In this document: positions 10,791 through 21,379 of the stretch, piece after piece
Layout: each line of letters opens with the position of its first letter
Numbering within the stretch: position 1 is the stretch's first letter
DNA from: Amorphophallus konjac
Taxonomy: Eukaryota; Streptophyta; Magnoliopsida; Alismatales; Araceae
DNA: 64,000 nt
Assembly: GCA_022559845.1 (NCBI GenBank)
Contig: CM040120.1
Location: 308,982,740-309,046,739, forward strand
Direction of reading: 5' to 3'
Program-made: the position numbers and the translations under genes
Notes under the pieces: generated by a model
The model's database searches: none
What the model saw: the letters and a program-made list of their open reading frames with translations, nothing else
What the model was told of the DNA's origin: nothing

Positions 10791-11553
10791 GGAGCATGTG
10801 CTCCAGTTCGAAGAAATGAGAGAGTAGAAGCGAGCTAAGAAGAGCACTGAGGAGAAAACGAAGAAGAAGAAAACTTGCTGTGCAAGCTACTCTTCATCAT
10901 TTGATGCTGCCGACGTGAGTGAACCTAGAAGAAGACATTTTCCTCTTCCTCACGATGAAAAGAAATCTTCAGTGGCTGCTATGAAGATTCAACAAGAAGA
11001 AGAAAACCAAGGCTCTCTCAAGCTCATTCCCAGACAGGAGACTTCTTTGTCATAGAGCTTTCATTACGATACTCTGTCTGGCCATTTCATCTTTTGTTTG
11101 CTTTTCTACTAAACAAACTTCTCCTCATTAGATCCCTACCTGCGTGTAGGAAGACAGAAGGCGTGGTCGCCTATCTGTGTGGTCTGGGGTGTGATCCCAC
11201 AAGCTGTGCGACAGCGGAGTGTGAGAGTGTATCTCTCTGATAGAAGCTGTGAATCAGCGGTTGTGCTCTGGCACTAGTGAAGCCTCACTGTGTTGTGTGA
11301 GGGGTGGACGTAGGTCTCTAGATTGAGACTGAACCACCTTAAAGATCTTGTCTTGTGGTTTGTCTTCTCTCTTGTTCCAACGATAGAAACTTGATAGGAC
11401 CGCTTCCATAAATCTTGTGTGCATCAAGTCTTTCAGTTAGTAACTATTATCTGTCTCTTTATCCGCTGTGTTAGTCATAGTTTTTATTTCTGCAAAGAAA
11501 AGGGGATGATCTATTCACCCCTCCCCTCTAGATCTGCCTATCACCACTCAACA

Positions 11554-13179
11554 AGGTATAGGCCGCTCCCCTCGACTGAGACCCGGGAAGGCATTAGGCG
11601 CCAAGTTAAGGTGGTTCATCGATGTTGGGATCGCACCGACGCAAGGGTTTCGATTTTCTCCGACTTAGACGAAAGGTCTAGGTCGAATCCCTCGGTTGAG
11701 ACCCAGGAAGGCCTTAGGCGTCGAGTTAAGGTGGTTCATCGATGCTGGGATCGCACCGACACAAGGGTTTCGGGTTTCTTTGACTTAGATGAAAGGTTTA
11801 GGTTGAATCCATCGACTAAGACCCTGGAAGGCCTTAGGCGCCGAGTTAAGGTGGTTCATCGATTCTGGGATCGCACCGACGCAAGGGTTTTGGGTTTCTC
11901 CGACTTAGACAAAAGCTCAAGGTCGAATCCCTCAGCTGAGACCCTGGAAGGCCTTAGGCGCCAAGTTAAGGTGGCTCATCGATGTTGGGATCACACCGAC
12001 GCAAGGGTTTTGGGTTTCTCCGACTTAGACGAAAGGTCTAGGTCGAATCCCTCGGCTGAGACCCTAGAAGGCCTTAGGCGCCGAGTTAAGATGGTTCATC
12101 GATGTTGGGATCGCACCGACGCAAGGGTTTCGGGTTTCTCCGACTTAGATGAAAGGTCTAGGTCGAATCCCTCGACTGAGACCCCAGAAGGCCTTAGGCG
12201 CCGAGTTAAGGTGGTTCATCGATGTTGGGATCGCACCGACACAAGGGTTTCAGGTTTCTCCGACATAGATGAAAGGTCTAGGTCAAATCCCTTAGCTGAG
12301 ATCCTGGAAGACCTTAAGCACTGAGTTAAGGTGGTTCATCGATGCTGGGATCGCACCGACACAAGGGTTTCGGGTTTCTCTGACTTAGACGAAAGGTCTA
12401 GGTCGAATCCCTTGGCTGAGACACCAGAAGGCCTTAGGCCCCGAGTTAAGGTGGTTCATCGATGTTGGGATCGCATCGACACAAGGGTTTCGGGTTTCTC
12501 CGACTTAGATGAAAGGTCTAGGTCGAATCCCTCGACTGAGACTCCAGAAGGCCTTAGGCGCCGAGTTAAGGTGGTTCATCGATGCTGGGATCGCACCGAC
12601 ACAAGGGTTTCAGGTTTCTCTGACATAGATGAAAGGTCTAGGTCAAATCCCTCAGCTGAGATCCTGGAAGGCCTTAGGCACCGAGTTAAGGTGGTTCATC
12701 GATGCTGGGATCGCACCGACACAAGGGTTTCAGGTTTCTCCAACTTAGACGAAAGGTCTAGGTCAAATACCTTGGCTGAGACACCGGAAGGCCTTAGGCG
12801 CCGAGTTAAGCTGGTTCATCGATGTTGGGATCGCACTGACGCAAGGGTTTTGGGTTTCTCCGACTTGGATGAAATGTCCAGGTTGAATCCCTCGGCTGAG
12901 ACCCCTGAAGGCCTTAGGCACCGAGTTAAGGTGGTTCATCGATGCTGGGATCGCACAGATGCAAGGGTTTCAGGTTTCTCCGACTTAGATGAAAGGCCTA
13001 GATCGAATCTCTCGACTGAGACCCCGGAAGGCCTTAGGCGCCGAGTTAAGGTGGTTCATCGATGCTGGGATCGCACCAACGTAAGGGTTTCAAGTTTCTC
13101 TGACTTAGGTAAAAGGTCTAGGTCGAATCCCTCGGTTGAGATCCCGGAAGGCCTTAGGTGCCGAGTTAAGGTGGTTCAT
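11554..13179. repeat. 120-bp tandem repeat array, about 13.5 units
   Basis: Units restart every 120 bp exactly from 11581 (11701, 11821 ... 13141), each with gaaggccttaggcgccgagt, ggtggttcatcgatg, tgggatcgcaccgac, aagggtttcgggtttctccg and gaaaggtctaggtcgaatcc. Units differ by roughly 5-10 percent by eye and keep length strictly. As 120 is divisible by three, the plus strand stays open for 40-residue repeats (HRCWDRTDARVSGFSDLDER) except for one TGA at 12322, but this is antisense to the host element and has no other coding sign. The minus-strand pol stop codon TGA (13176-13178) lies inside the first unit, so the array is the immediate 3' UTR of the Tat element. Copia element 1 cuts it at 11554. 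Confidence 0.95.
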
Positions 13180-14396
13180 GTAAAGAGTTCCAAGATACAA
13201 TCTTGTTCATTGCGGGGTATTAGTTTCAGTTGATCACCGAGCTGAGGGAGCGGCACATGGTACAACTTCAGGTGTTTCTTATTGAGGGGTGGAAATTGAA
13301 CCTCCCCCCGGTGGTTGACGACGACATAAGCACCGCCTTCATAAACTTTTTGGACCACATAAGGTCCTATCCAATTTTCATTCAATTTTCCTTTGGGATT
13401 GGCCGCCATGACTTCTCTTCGCTTGACCATGACTCAATCACCTTTCTTGAATTTGCGTTCTTTGACGAGTTTGTCAAAGGCGCGGGCCACACAGGCCTAA
13501 TACATCTGTATATTCTACTGGGCTTTGAGCCGCTGTCCTTCCAGATCGGAGAGTTCCTCCAGTCTTCCTTCTATATTGGTGTGGCCATCCTTTACCAATT
13601 TGTGCTGGATCGCAACCCGTAACGAGGGTATCTCTAGCTCTATCGGGACGACCGCTTCTGAGCCGTACACCAGTGCGAAGGGTGAGCAACCTGTAGGGGT
13701 CTTGTACATGATGCGGTACACCCACAGTGCTTCATACATTCTGCCTTCCCAATCCTTCTTGCTAGAGCTGACCATCTTGGCAAGGAGTGTGCATAGTGTT
13801 TTGTTGAAGGCTTCTGCTAACCCGTTTGCATGTGGGTTGTAGGGAGTGGACGTCCTCCAATCAATTTTGAATTTATCAGCCAATCTATAGACCTTTTGAT
13901 TCCGAAAATGGCTTCTGTTGTCGGTGACAATTCGATCGGGCACGCCGAATCGGAATATAATGTTTCGACAGACAAACTTGACTACGATTTCTCCTATCAC
14001 TTCTCTTAGAGCCATAGCCTCTGCCCAGCGGTAGAAGTAATCTATTGCCGCTAGAATGTATTTGCATCTTGATGAAGACGCGGGTAGTGGGCCCACAACA
14101 TCGGTGTCCCATTGAGCGAAAGGCCAACTGGGGGCCGTCGGATGCAAATGTATCGGGGGTCTTCTTGGGATCGCAGCATGCTGCTGGCATTTATGACATG
14201 ACTTGGCATACTTGCAATAGTCATCAAACATAGTTGGCCAGTAATATCCCAGCTTCTTGATTTTGATCTTCATTTTTGGCCCAGCTTGATGGGCACCGGC
14301 TGACCCAGCGCATCTGCCTGAGCATTTTGACTTCGGCTGACATGGCCTAACTCGATGAAATAAAATTGCCCCATGAGCTTCTTCGCCTTGGCGCAA
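13176..14396 (-). pseudogene. pol: Tat (minus) integrase
   Basis: From 14396: degenerate text, then KLGYYWPTMFDDYCKYAKSC and CHKCQQHA (zinc-binding Cys pair), WDTDVVGPLP with the first core Asp, IVTDNRSHF with the second Asp (TDNRSHF where TDNGxQF is usual), and NGLAEAFNK with the Glu. The C-terminal domain follows in another frame (13430-13176) with GKLNENWIGPYVV and NKKHLKLYH. A frameshift near 13515-13430 separates core and C-terminus. The N-terminal His pair is not readable in this frame. The frame ends at TGA 13176-13178, within the first tandem repeat unit. Confidence 0.88.
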
Positions 14397-14440
14397 TAAG
14401 GGATCAATCTGGGCTTTCGGACATCAAATTCTCCAGGTGT

Positions 14441-14770
14441 CTATTTGACGATCAGCATTGAGTCATCGAACACTTGCAGCAATCGAATCTCCATATGGAG
14501 GGCAATCTGAAGACCAATGATCAAGGCTTCATATTCTGCTTCATTGTTCGTGCACGGCTTGTTGATCGAGCACGATGTATGTAGCACTTCTCTTTCTGGG
14601 GATTTGAGGACGATGCATGCTCCGGCTCTTGTCCTCGTATGCCCTGATTGGGATGTTTCAGTTCTGGATGCTCCGTCAAAGTATAATTGCCATATGGCTT
14701 GACGGACTTGGTCCAATTCTAGTATTTCATCTTTCGGAAGCTCTGTGATTAGAGGGGAATTCTCGGGCAT
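14441..14770 (-). pseudogene. pol: Tat (minus) second (archaeal-type) RNase H
   Basis: The fragment reads WQLYFDGASRTETSQSGHTR (first Asp in FDGAS), AGACIVL, NNEAEYEALIIGL (catalytic Glu) and LLQVFDDSMLIVK (Asp). It sits between the classical RNase H and integrase, as in all Tat elements. A stop follows at 14438-14440; the last helix (about 14300-14430) continues with frame damage (SRSQNAQADAL is readable). Confidence 0.85.
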
Positions 14771-14818
14771 GAGATGTGATGCAAAGAAATCAGCTATTGT
14801 CTGGCCTTTAATGGCCTT

Positions 14819-16018
14819 TTACAGCACATATGTGATATCAAATTCCATCAAAATGATGGCCCATTTTCCCAGTCGCCCTTTCAGTGCCAGTTGGGACAAG
14901 AGATATTTGACCAGATCAGCCCTTGATATCAGTTGTATTTCATGTGAGAGCATGTAATGCCTTATTTTTTTGGCTACAAAGACCAAGGCAAGGCAAACTT
15001 TCTCGATCGGGGTATATTTTGCTTCCGCCCTGGCCAATCTTTGACTGAGGTGATAAACTGCTTGCTCTTTCCCCTCGTTGTTGTTCTGGGACAGCATTGC
15101 CCCCAGTGAATATTCGGTGGCCGCTATGTAGAGAATTAATGGCCGCCCTTTCACTGGTGCCCCCAGCACTGGTGGGGTCTTCAAGTACTCCTTCAGCTGG
15201 TCAAAAGCCTTTTGGCATTCTTGATTCTAGCCGAACGGCATGTCTTTCATCATCAGCTTATGGAATGGCTGATATCGTCCATATAGGTTGGAGATGAACC
15301 TGCAGATATAGGCTAATCGGCCTTGCAATGACCGCAGTTCCGTCAGGTTCTTCGGAGGTCGCAACTCCTGAATGGCCTTTATCTTGGAGGTGTCTATTTC
15401 AATGCCCTGATATCGGACAATGAAGCCCAAAAATTTTCCACTAGAAACGCCAAAGGTGCTCTTCAATGGGTTCATCTTCAACTCGTATTGTCGGAGCCTT
15501 TGGAATATCACCCTGAGGTCATTCAAGTGGTCTTCTTTCTTCCTGGTTTTGATGACCAGATTGTCGATGTAGCATTCGACTGTATCATAGAGCAGTTCAT
15601 CAAATATCCTTGTCATCGCCCTTTGGTAAGTGGTGCCGGAATTCTTGAGGTCGAAAGGCATCTTTTTATAATGGAATATCCCTTTGGGCGATCGGAAAGC
15701 CGTATGAATTCTATCATGTTCGGCTATCCATATCTGGTTATATCTGGATGACCCGTCCATGAAGGATAGAGCTTCATGGCCAGTAGTAGCATTAATCATG
15801 ACTTCAATGATGGGCACCGGGAAATCATCCATCTGGCATGCTTTGTTCAGGTCCCGAAAGTTGATGCATATCCGGATCTAGCCGTTCTTCTTCTTGACGG
15901 GCACGGTATTGGCCAGCCAAGTGGGGTATTGGTTTTCTGCTACGAAGTCGACATCCACGAGTTTGTCGGCCTCTTTAAAAACCTGGCTTATCAGCTTTGG
16001 CCTCATTCGCCGAGGTGA
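14819..16018 (-). pseudogene. pol: Tat (minus) reverse transcriptase and first RNase H
   Basis: RT begins around 16010 (RRMRPKLISQVFKEADKL), with IRICINFRDLNKAC after a stop in the same frame near 15880. From 15832: MDDFPVPIIEVMI, FMDGSSRYNQIWIAEHD, KGIFHYKKMPFDLKNSGTTY, then CYIDNLVIK at about 15573-15551. The active-site box is YIDN instead of YIDD/YVDD because codon 15562-15560 is AAT. FLGFIVRYQGIEID and LQGRLAYICRFI follow. A stop near 15227 separates the connection and RNase H (LILYIAATEYSLGAMLSQ, RHYMLSHEIQLISRAD) at 15184-14819, which ends at a TAG. Both the stops and the Asp-to-Asn change would abolish activity. Confidence 0.9.
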
Positions 16019-17404
16019 CTACTTCACTGGTTCAGCATCGGGGTTAATGGCCAATATATGTTGAGCAATTTCAGGGCTGAGACCTGGCATTTCTTTGTAG
16101 TTCCAAGCAAAACAGTCTCGGAACTCTTGGAGGAGCTGTATATATCGCTTTCTTTCTTCCAGGGGAAGAAGGGCGCTGATGAAGGTTGGCCTGGGCTCAT
16201 CTTCCGCACCTAGGTTTACTTCGATCGGCTCATCGACGGTGGCCTGGCCACCATCTTCTATTTTCGGAGGATCCAGATGCAGATCAATGAAGCCTTCATC
16301 ATCTTCTTCGACTTTGAGGACATCATAGGTGCCCTCTTGTCTTGTTTCACTCAGTGATGGAGCTTCGCCAGCTTCTTTTCCTGGCTCTTGAGTCGGCATT
16401 GGCGCCGGCAATATGATTTTTGGGTGGCTTGGATGTTGGCCCGTGGGTGGATCATTTTTAGGGGCGGTAGGGAGCTCTTCAGCTTCTTGCCCCCGGGGAG
16501 CATTATTAGAAGTCGTGCCGACCTCTGCTTCAATAACTTACCGGCGTTTGCAAGGGACATCGGCCTTCGGCCCTTCATGCATCATCGTATGGGTCTTCGA
16601 GGTATCCCCTGGCATAGAGAGCTGTAGGGTTTCCTCACACTCTTCTTGATAATCATCGTAGACAGCTTCTACGGGGCCCTCACCCGTGGGGGTGAAGAAG
16701 GAAATCACATTTGCTTCATGGCATCTTTGATTTGTCAAGCAAGTGACCCCCATTGTTAGGGGAGCAGCGTCACACGCCTCCCCTTTTGAGGTTGATATTT
16801 GCCGCTCAGACGGTTGTTTCTTGGTTTGAGGCTTGCTTTGCTCGGCCTCTGCTACATCTTCGGGGGTCCGGTAGTGGATCGAGACCATGTGGACTCCCCT
16901 TTAATAATTACCAGCTTCATGAGGGCGCAGTGGATTCACTTCATATTCCCCTATCTTTAGTTCACCCTTCTCGATCAGGCCTTGAGCAATATCTTTGAAC
17001 ACATAACAGTCTTCGATAGGGTGGCCCAGTACTCGATGATAGGGGCAGAATCGAGGGTCATCACTTCTTCTGGCATCCTCCGGCCTCTTGGGCTCTGGGA
17101 GAGTAACCTTGCCATAGTGGCAAGCCCATTAAAAGATCCCCCGAGTTTTATTCCTCGGGAAGGAATAAGGCTTTTGCATCTTCTCTCGCAGCATGGGGAT
17201 TCGTTCTGCTGGCCAGCTAGTTGAAGGACCAGCTACTTCCTTCGCCTTCCTCCTCGAGTGCATGAAAGCACTAAAGTTGGCGCTCGGGAATTGATTCTCC
17301 CATTCCGCCATGGTTACAGGGGAGTGCCCCCGGTTTGTGGATCTGTCCCACCGGAGGAGGATGCCCTCAGTTAGATCAGACGGCAGTTTGGTCATTTTGG
17401 TCAA
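16019..17404 (-). pseudogene. Tat (minus) linker before RT with a second gag-like CHHC module
   Basis: From 17404: LREKMQKPYSFPRNKTRGIF, then after a stop RPEDARRSDDPRFCPYHRVL and GHPIEDCYVFKDI (a C-x2-H ... H-x4-C knuckle around 17025-17060), IEKGELKIGEYEVNPLRPHE, an acidic linker with three stops, and EVNLGAEDEPRPTFISALLP plus FAWNYKEMPGL, the conserved lead-in to Tat RT. The knuckle part is clearly homologous to the gag C-terminus at 20100-20400 (YSFPKEKT, DPRYCPYH, ENCYVFKDIIEGM). A gag module downstream of protease is not usual. It could be a duplication within this element or a recombination between two relatives. Confidence 0.75.
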
Positions 17405-17428
17405 CTATGTCTTCAATATCTCAATCTT

Positions 17429-18418
17429 CTACTGCTGCTCATAGCATATTGTGAACATAACAAGGTCGTATTGGGAGAAGTCCAGAGCGTGGCTTAGACC
17501 GCTATCTTCTGTTCTGACGTCGAGCAGAGATGGTGGCAGCCCGTCATCACGACCATCTAGAATCGGCCCCTCAGAAGAGGATGGGACCATCCCTATATCC
17601 CTGCATGGAGACGGGTTCCAGGGGAACACTTCTTCATCTTGGGTTTCAACGGCCGGTGGCACATGTTGTTCCCAGCTCTCGGCTTCCTGTGTATCTGGAC
17701 CTTCTGGAACGTCGTCGCCAGCCGGAGCCGAGACAGATACCCTGTTCGCTTCATGGAATTCTTCTATTGAGAAACTCAAGCCTGGGTGCTAGGTAATCTT
17801 CAGAAGTTCTTTACCCAAGTTGGGTGGGTACCACAACTTTTTGAACATTTGGTTTCGGCTGGTGTCTTAGAAGAAGGGGACTTGCTGCCTCCTGGCCATC
17901 TTCACTGCTTTGTCAGATATGTCCGGAAGTCCCATAATCGGGCCGATCGGGTCATAAGTTTCTTCGGGGAACTTGCAATCATCATCCCCTTTTACCCGCT
18001 GTTCATTAGCCGTATAGAATATTGTGGGTTGGCCCTTAGGATTGGGCACCTCCAACATCTTCAATAATTCGACTATCTGACAATCTATATTTGTGAGGGG
18101 CTTCACGATCCCTGGAGGGACCTTCACATACCCCGACAAATCTTCAAGCTTCGGCATCTCCGGCTCGGGATGAATATCGAATGGGATTGCTCGAACCACC
18201 CCTTTCACTTCAGAAATGTGAGATACCTCCTGCGGAGCCACATAGCCGGGCGGAGGCGGAGGGAACCAGTCATCATTCTCTACTATCTTTTTCCCTTTGC
18301 TTTGAACCGGCTGGGAGTTCTACTTCGGCTTCTCCATATAGAGTGATATGTCAAACAGATGGCATTCAAACACCTCAAAGGGGTGTAAGTCGGCAAATAT
18401 CCTCTCTTCTTTTCCATC
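17429..18418 (-). pseudogene. Tat (minus) post-protease region with degenerate G-patch
   Basis: From 18241 the frame reads PFDIHPEPEMPKLEDLSG, GYVKVPPGIVKPLTNIDCQI and PTIFYTANEQ. After a stop (about 17867) comes QMFKKLWYPPNLGKELL (about 17845-17795), which has the spacing of a G-patch (helix, YxP, GLGK) as found after protease in Tat elements, although the key Gly residues are partly lost. From 17779 an acidic Ser/Pro-rich linker follows to about 17429. Stops and frame changes divide it into three pieces. Confidence 0.55.
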
Positions 18419-19297
18419 TCAGGAGTACTTGATGCACTGGTGCAGGGTTGAAGACACCACCCTGTTTTGATGTAGCCAGGGGCGGCCCAGCAATGCTTTG
18501 TATGAAGTATCGGAGTTGATAACGTGGTACTTCACCTTAGTGGTGAAGTCTCCCAGCAAAAGTTCAAACTCCGCTATGCCCATTGGGACTTTGAATTTTT
18601 GGTTAAACCCAGCTATCTTCATGTCCCTGACCTCGATCAAGTGTATGTTGAAATAATATTTTTGGTAGACCCGATAGGGGAGTATGTTTACTGCTGCCCC
18701 AGGGTCAACCAGGATCCTATTTATATGCTGGCCGTTCAACTGTCCCCTCATATACAAGGGTCTATTATGGCTGGCCGAAGGCAGGAGCATATCCTCTTCA
18801 GTGAAGGTGATAGCCATCCCTGAATGCATCTCAGAGAAGCAGCTCTCGTAGTGTGCTGGAGTTTGCAAGGCTGCAATGACAGGCTGCCTGGTTTCTTCAT
18901 CTAGAGAGAGTATCTCCCAGATGCTGAATCTTGCTAAGATTCTCTTCATTTGCCTCATTATTCCGTTGTCGGCCCTGACATTGGCCAGCTTAGCTTCTTC
19001 GGTCTTGCCGTGCTTGCTGTGCTTTGGCACCGGAGGAGTTGGCGGAGAAGATAGTTTATCTTCATCTTCGGGGGTTGCCTGATCCCGACCTATTTGATCG
19101 GCTGGCTCCTTTGTCTGGACGGGCTTAGCCGCAGAAGGGATGCTCTTGCTATCTTTGTTAGTCGGGGGCGGCGCATTTGAGGCCAAGGGGGAAGTGCTTT
19201 CGACTTTTGATTCGGCCCCTTTACCCTTCTGCGCAAGCAAAAATTCGGCGAATGAGGGGACCACTTCGCTGGTTGTATCCTCAGGGTAGAGGCCCAA
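18419..19297 (-). pseudogene. Tat (minus) aspartic protease
   Basis: The frame is open over 292 codons. A disordered acidic N-terminal part (QIGRDQATPEDEDKLSSPPT) leads to ANVRADNGIMRQMKRILARF and then the protease: INRILVDPGAAVNILPYRVY, with DPGA where Tat proteases have DTGA or DSGA, then FTTKVKYHVINSDTSYKALL and LGRPWLHQNRVVSSTLHQCI. Length and flap spacing fit a retropepsin. The Thr/Ser to Pro change next to the catalytic Asp is probably disabling. It is followed by a stop at 18419-18421. Confidence 0.88.
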
Positions 19298-19309
19298 TGG
19301 AGGTGGGAT

Positions 19310-20532
19310 TCAAGCACCCTTGATTTTAGGTTTGGGGATGTGATAGGGCTGCTCACCCTGGAATATAATATTGTGATTGGCAGGGGGCAAACGTCCCCAT
19401 CTCCTCCTAGATCTAGTGGCATGTCGAGAATTAGAAGATTCGGCCTGATTTGCTTCGGTTGGCGTGAAGCATATTTCTTTATCCTCTTCTTCGGAGTTTT
19501 GGGCCATGTTGAACAAGGCTGACAAGGTATTGCAGGACACAATGCTACATTTTCTTTTATTCTTCAACTTTTTTTTCTTTTTCTTCTCCTTCACAGCTGG
19601 CAGCTGCGCTTGGGGAGGTTGATCCCATATTCCTGGTTCTTCTGCCTCGGCTTCAGCTTCTTCGGCCAACCCCAGGGATTCAAAATGCTCACAAGAACAT
19701 ATTTCTTCAGCTGCACTGGCTAGATTTCGGGTTGTTCATATTCCTCCAACCCATTGATGATCGCCTGCAGTCGTGTGACTGTCGGGCTGGCTTGTATATG
19801 CATTCGCAACGGGAGCTGCTTCTTCTTGTTATTGGTTGGCCTTCGGAGGACGAGTTGAGGAGAGGTTTCATACCATACCGGGGTCAAGACCGGCGGTGGT
19901 GGCTGAGGTGTGACAGCATGAATTCGCACTCCCGGGGTAGGACGGGATGCCGACTTTCTTCTTGTCTTCTTTGGCATCATCTGCCAATTTCCCTGGTCCT
20001 TTGCGGGGGTCGGGATGAATGCCTCATAGGTGTGCTTGGTACAAGCTTTTGCCACCTCTTCAGGCAATTATTGATATAAACATATCATATTGGCCTTGGC
20101 CCCCATCACAGGCATCTCGTGAGGGCGCGGTGGGTCCACCTTGTGTTCGCCCATCTGGAGCTCTCCCTTCTTGATCATGCCTTCAATGATGTCTTTAAAC
20201 ACATAGCAATTTTCGATGGTGTGCTCGAGCATCTAGTGATATGGGCAATATCGAGGATCGCCTTTCCTCTTGGCATCGTCGGGTCTCTTTTGCACCAGGA
20301 GAGTGATTTTGTTGTATTTAGTGGCCCATTCAAAGATGACCCAAGTCTTCTCCTTTGGGAAGGAATAAAGCCTCTTCATTTTGGATTGTAGGGAGGCGCT
20401 TTCTTGTTGTTCAGCCAGCTTAGCAGGAGGAGTGTTCGCTACTCCTTTATCCTTATTCTTCTGCTGCTCGAAGTCCTTGAAGTCAACTATGTTGACTTCT
20501 TTGGGCGCGGGCCGCTTATCAGCTGTCTTCAC
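19310..20532 (-). pseudogene. gag: Tat (minus) gag C-terminal part with CHHC knuckle
   Basis: From 20532: PAPKEVNIVDFKDFEQQKNK, MKRLYSFPKEKTWVIFEWAT and KGDPRYCPYH, then a stop and ENCYVFKDIIEGMIKKGELQ, giving a C-x2-H ... H-x4-C zinc-binding motif typical of Tat gag. From 20067 follow PEEVAKACTKHTYEAFIPTP, Pro-rich sequence and a basic segment (NNKKKQLPLRMHIQ). Further frames down to 19310 (Lys/Arg-rich KEKKKKKKLKNKRKC; EEDKEICFTPTEANQAES) connect to the protease with several frame changes. The knuckle is mutated in part (MLEHTIENC where VGHPIEDC is expected). Confidence 0.75.
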
Positions 20533-20535
20533 CTT

Positions 20536-21374
20536 CTAGTTTGAGGCAGTCGGGGTGGAAGAGTATCTGGAGAGGAAGGCTTCAACCTCTGCCACCACAT
20601 TATTTAATCGGTCAAAGCACCTGACCTCCATACCGATCATCTTTTCGAGGACTTCGCGCCTCATATTCTGCTTGCAGATTTGAACTGCATCTTCTTGATG
20701 TGGCAGACGCCTACATCTCATGCTGAGGTTCCGCCATCTCTTGATGTATTCCAGGGCAGTTTCATCATTCTTCTGTCTGGTAGCATAAAGTTCGGCCATA
20801 GTAACCTCCCTTTCGATTACATGAAACCGCTCCCGGAACTTTCTTTGCATATCCGGCCAGTCGATAATAAACCCAGCCGATAGATTCGAGTACCATTCAA
20901 AGGCGAGCCTGTGAGTGAGGACCTGAAGAACTTCAGTAGGTACAATTCATCAGTTGCCAGATCGCCCATCACGTTGATGTAATAGGTTATGTGTTCCTTC
21001 GGCGAGCCTTGGCCGTTGAATTTGTCAAACTTCGGCGGCTTAGTGACACCGGGAGGCAATATTTTGGCCGCATGATAGACAGGGTAAGGCACCCTGTACA
21101 CATCAAAAGTGGCATATTCTTCAGCACCCCGACCGGCCAGCTTCATCTCGATCATTTGTTCAATCATCAGCTTGTTCGTCGTTGCCGGGTCCACCAGTTC
21201 TGGGTAGAAATGAATCGACTGGCTTTGGGGGGTTGCCAGCACCGCTGCTTGAGGTACCGTGGTGGTGCCTTGGTGTTGAGGAGCTGGTGGCGATATTGGG
21301 GCCGTGCCCCCAATATAGTTGGGAATTGGCTGAGAAGCCGTCATTTGGGGCGAGCCCTCAAATTCATCAGGCTC
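20536..21374 (-). pseudogene. gag: Tat (minus) gag central domain, 3' side of the Copia 2 insertion
   Basis: From 21374 the frame continues EPDEFEGSPQMTASQPIPN, then FYPELVDPATTNKLMIEQMI, YPVYHAAKILPPGVTKPPKF, NGQGSPKEHITYYINVMGDL, and after a frameshift near 20850 MQRKFRERFHVIEREVTMAE and ETALEYIKRWRNLSMRCRRL, the conserved gag helical core. It is split from its N-terminal half by Copia element 2 at 21375-21379. A diverged homologue at 45157-45540 shows the uninterrupted order across this junction. Confidence 0.85.
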
Positions 21375-21379
21375 TCACC
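21375..21379. repeat. Target-site duplication of Copia element 2, left copy
   Basis: tcacc here and tcatc at 31242-31246 flank the element with one transition. Both lie in the Tat gag. Confidence 0.8.

Larger units (their letters stand above)
971..11553 (+). mobile_element. SIRE-like Ty1/Copia retrotransposon, element 1 (defective)
   Basis: Order on the plus strand: truncated 5' LTR (971-1170), tRNA-iMet primer site, gag, protease, start of integrase, RT-RNase H, about 1.75 kb of spacer, a long additional ORF in the env position, polypurine tract and a complete 3' LTR (9934-11553). The Copia order (protease, integrase, RT, RNase H), large LTRs, long gag with coiled coil and extra 3' ORF are the hallmarks of the SIRE/Maximus lineage. 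The 3' LTR begins TGTTGTGTCCCC and ends CACTCAACA. The first five bases after it, aggta, belong to the 120-bp tandem repeat of the neighbouring Tat element, so this element inserted inside that array. The 5' flank has been lost, so the duplication cannot be checked. Multiple frameshifts, stops and an internal deletion make it non-autonomous. Confidence 0.92.
9934..11553 (+). repeat. 3' LTR of Copia element 1 (1620 bp, complete)
   Basis: It starts TGTTGTGTCCCCTGGTTTTG and ends ccactcaaca. U3 carries the tgtctcgacaca motif array (10056-10475), a TATA box at 10781-10790 and a purine-rich leader (gagagtagaag). The last 200 bp match the 5' remnant at 971-1170. The start tgttg..ggttttgatgataacaa is shared, with variation, by the other two SIRE-like LTRs in this window. 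Confidence 0.92.

Noticed and set aside
11554..13179. CRISPR array
   Set aside because: Repeats are contiguous 120-bp units without spacers, in a plant genome.
11419..13233. Plus-strand protein of 40-residue repeats
   Set aside because: Its frame starts inside the Copia LTR, has a stop in the middle, and is antisense to the Tat element; the open frame follows from a 120-bp period. Kept only as a curiosity.
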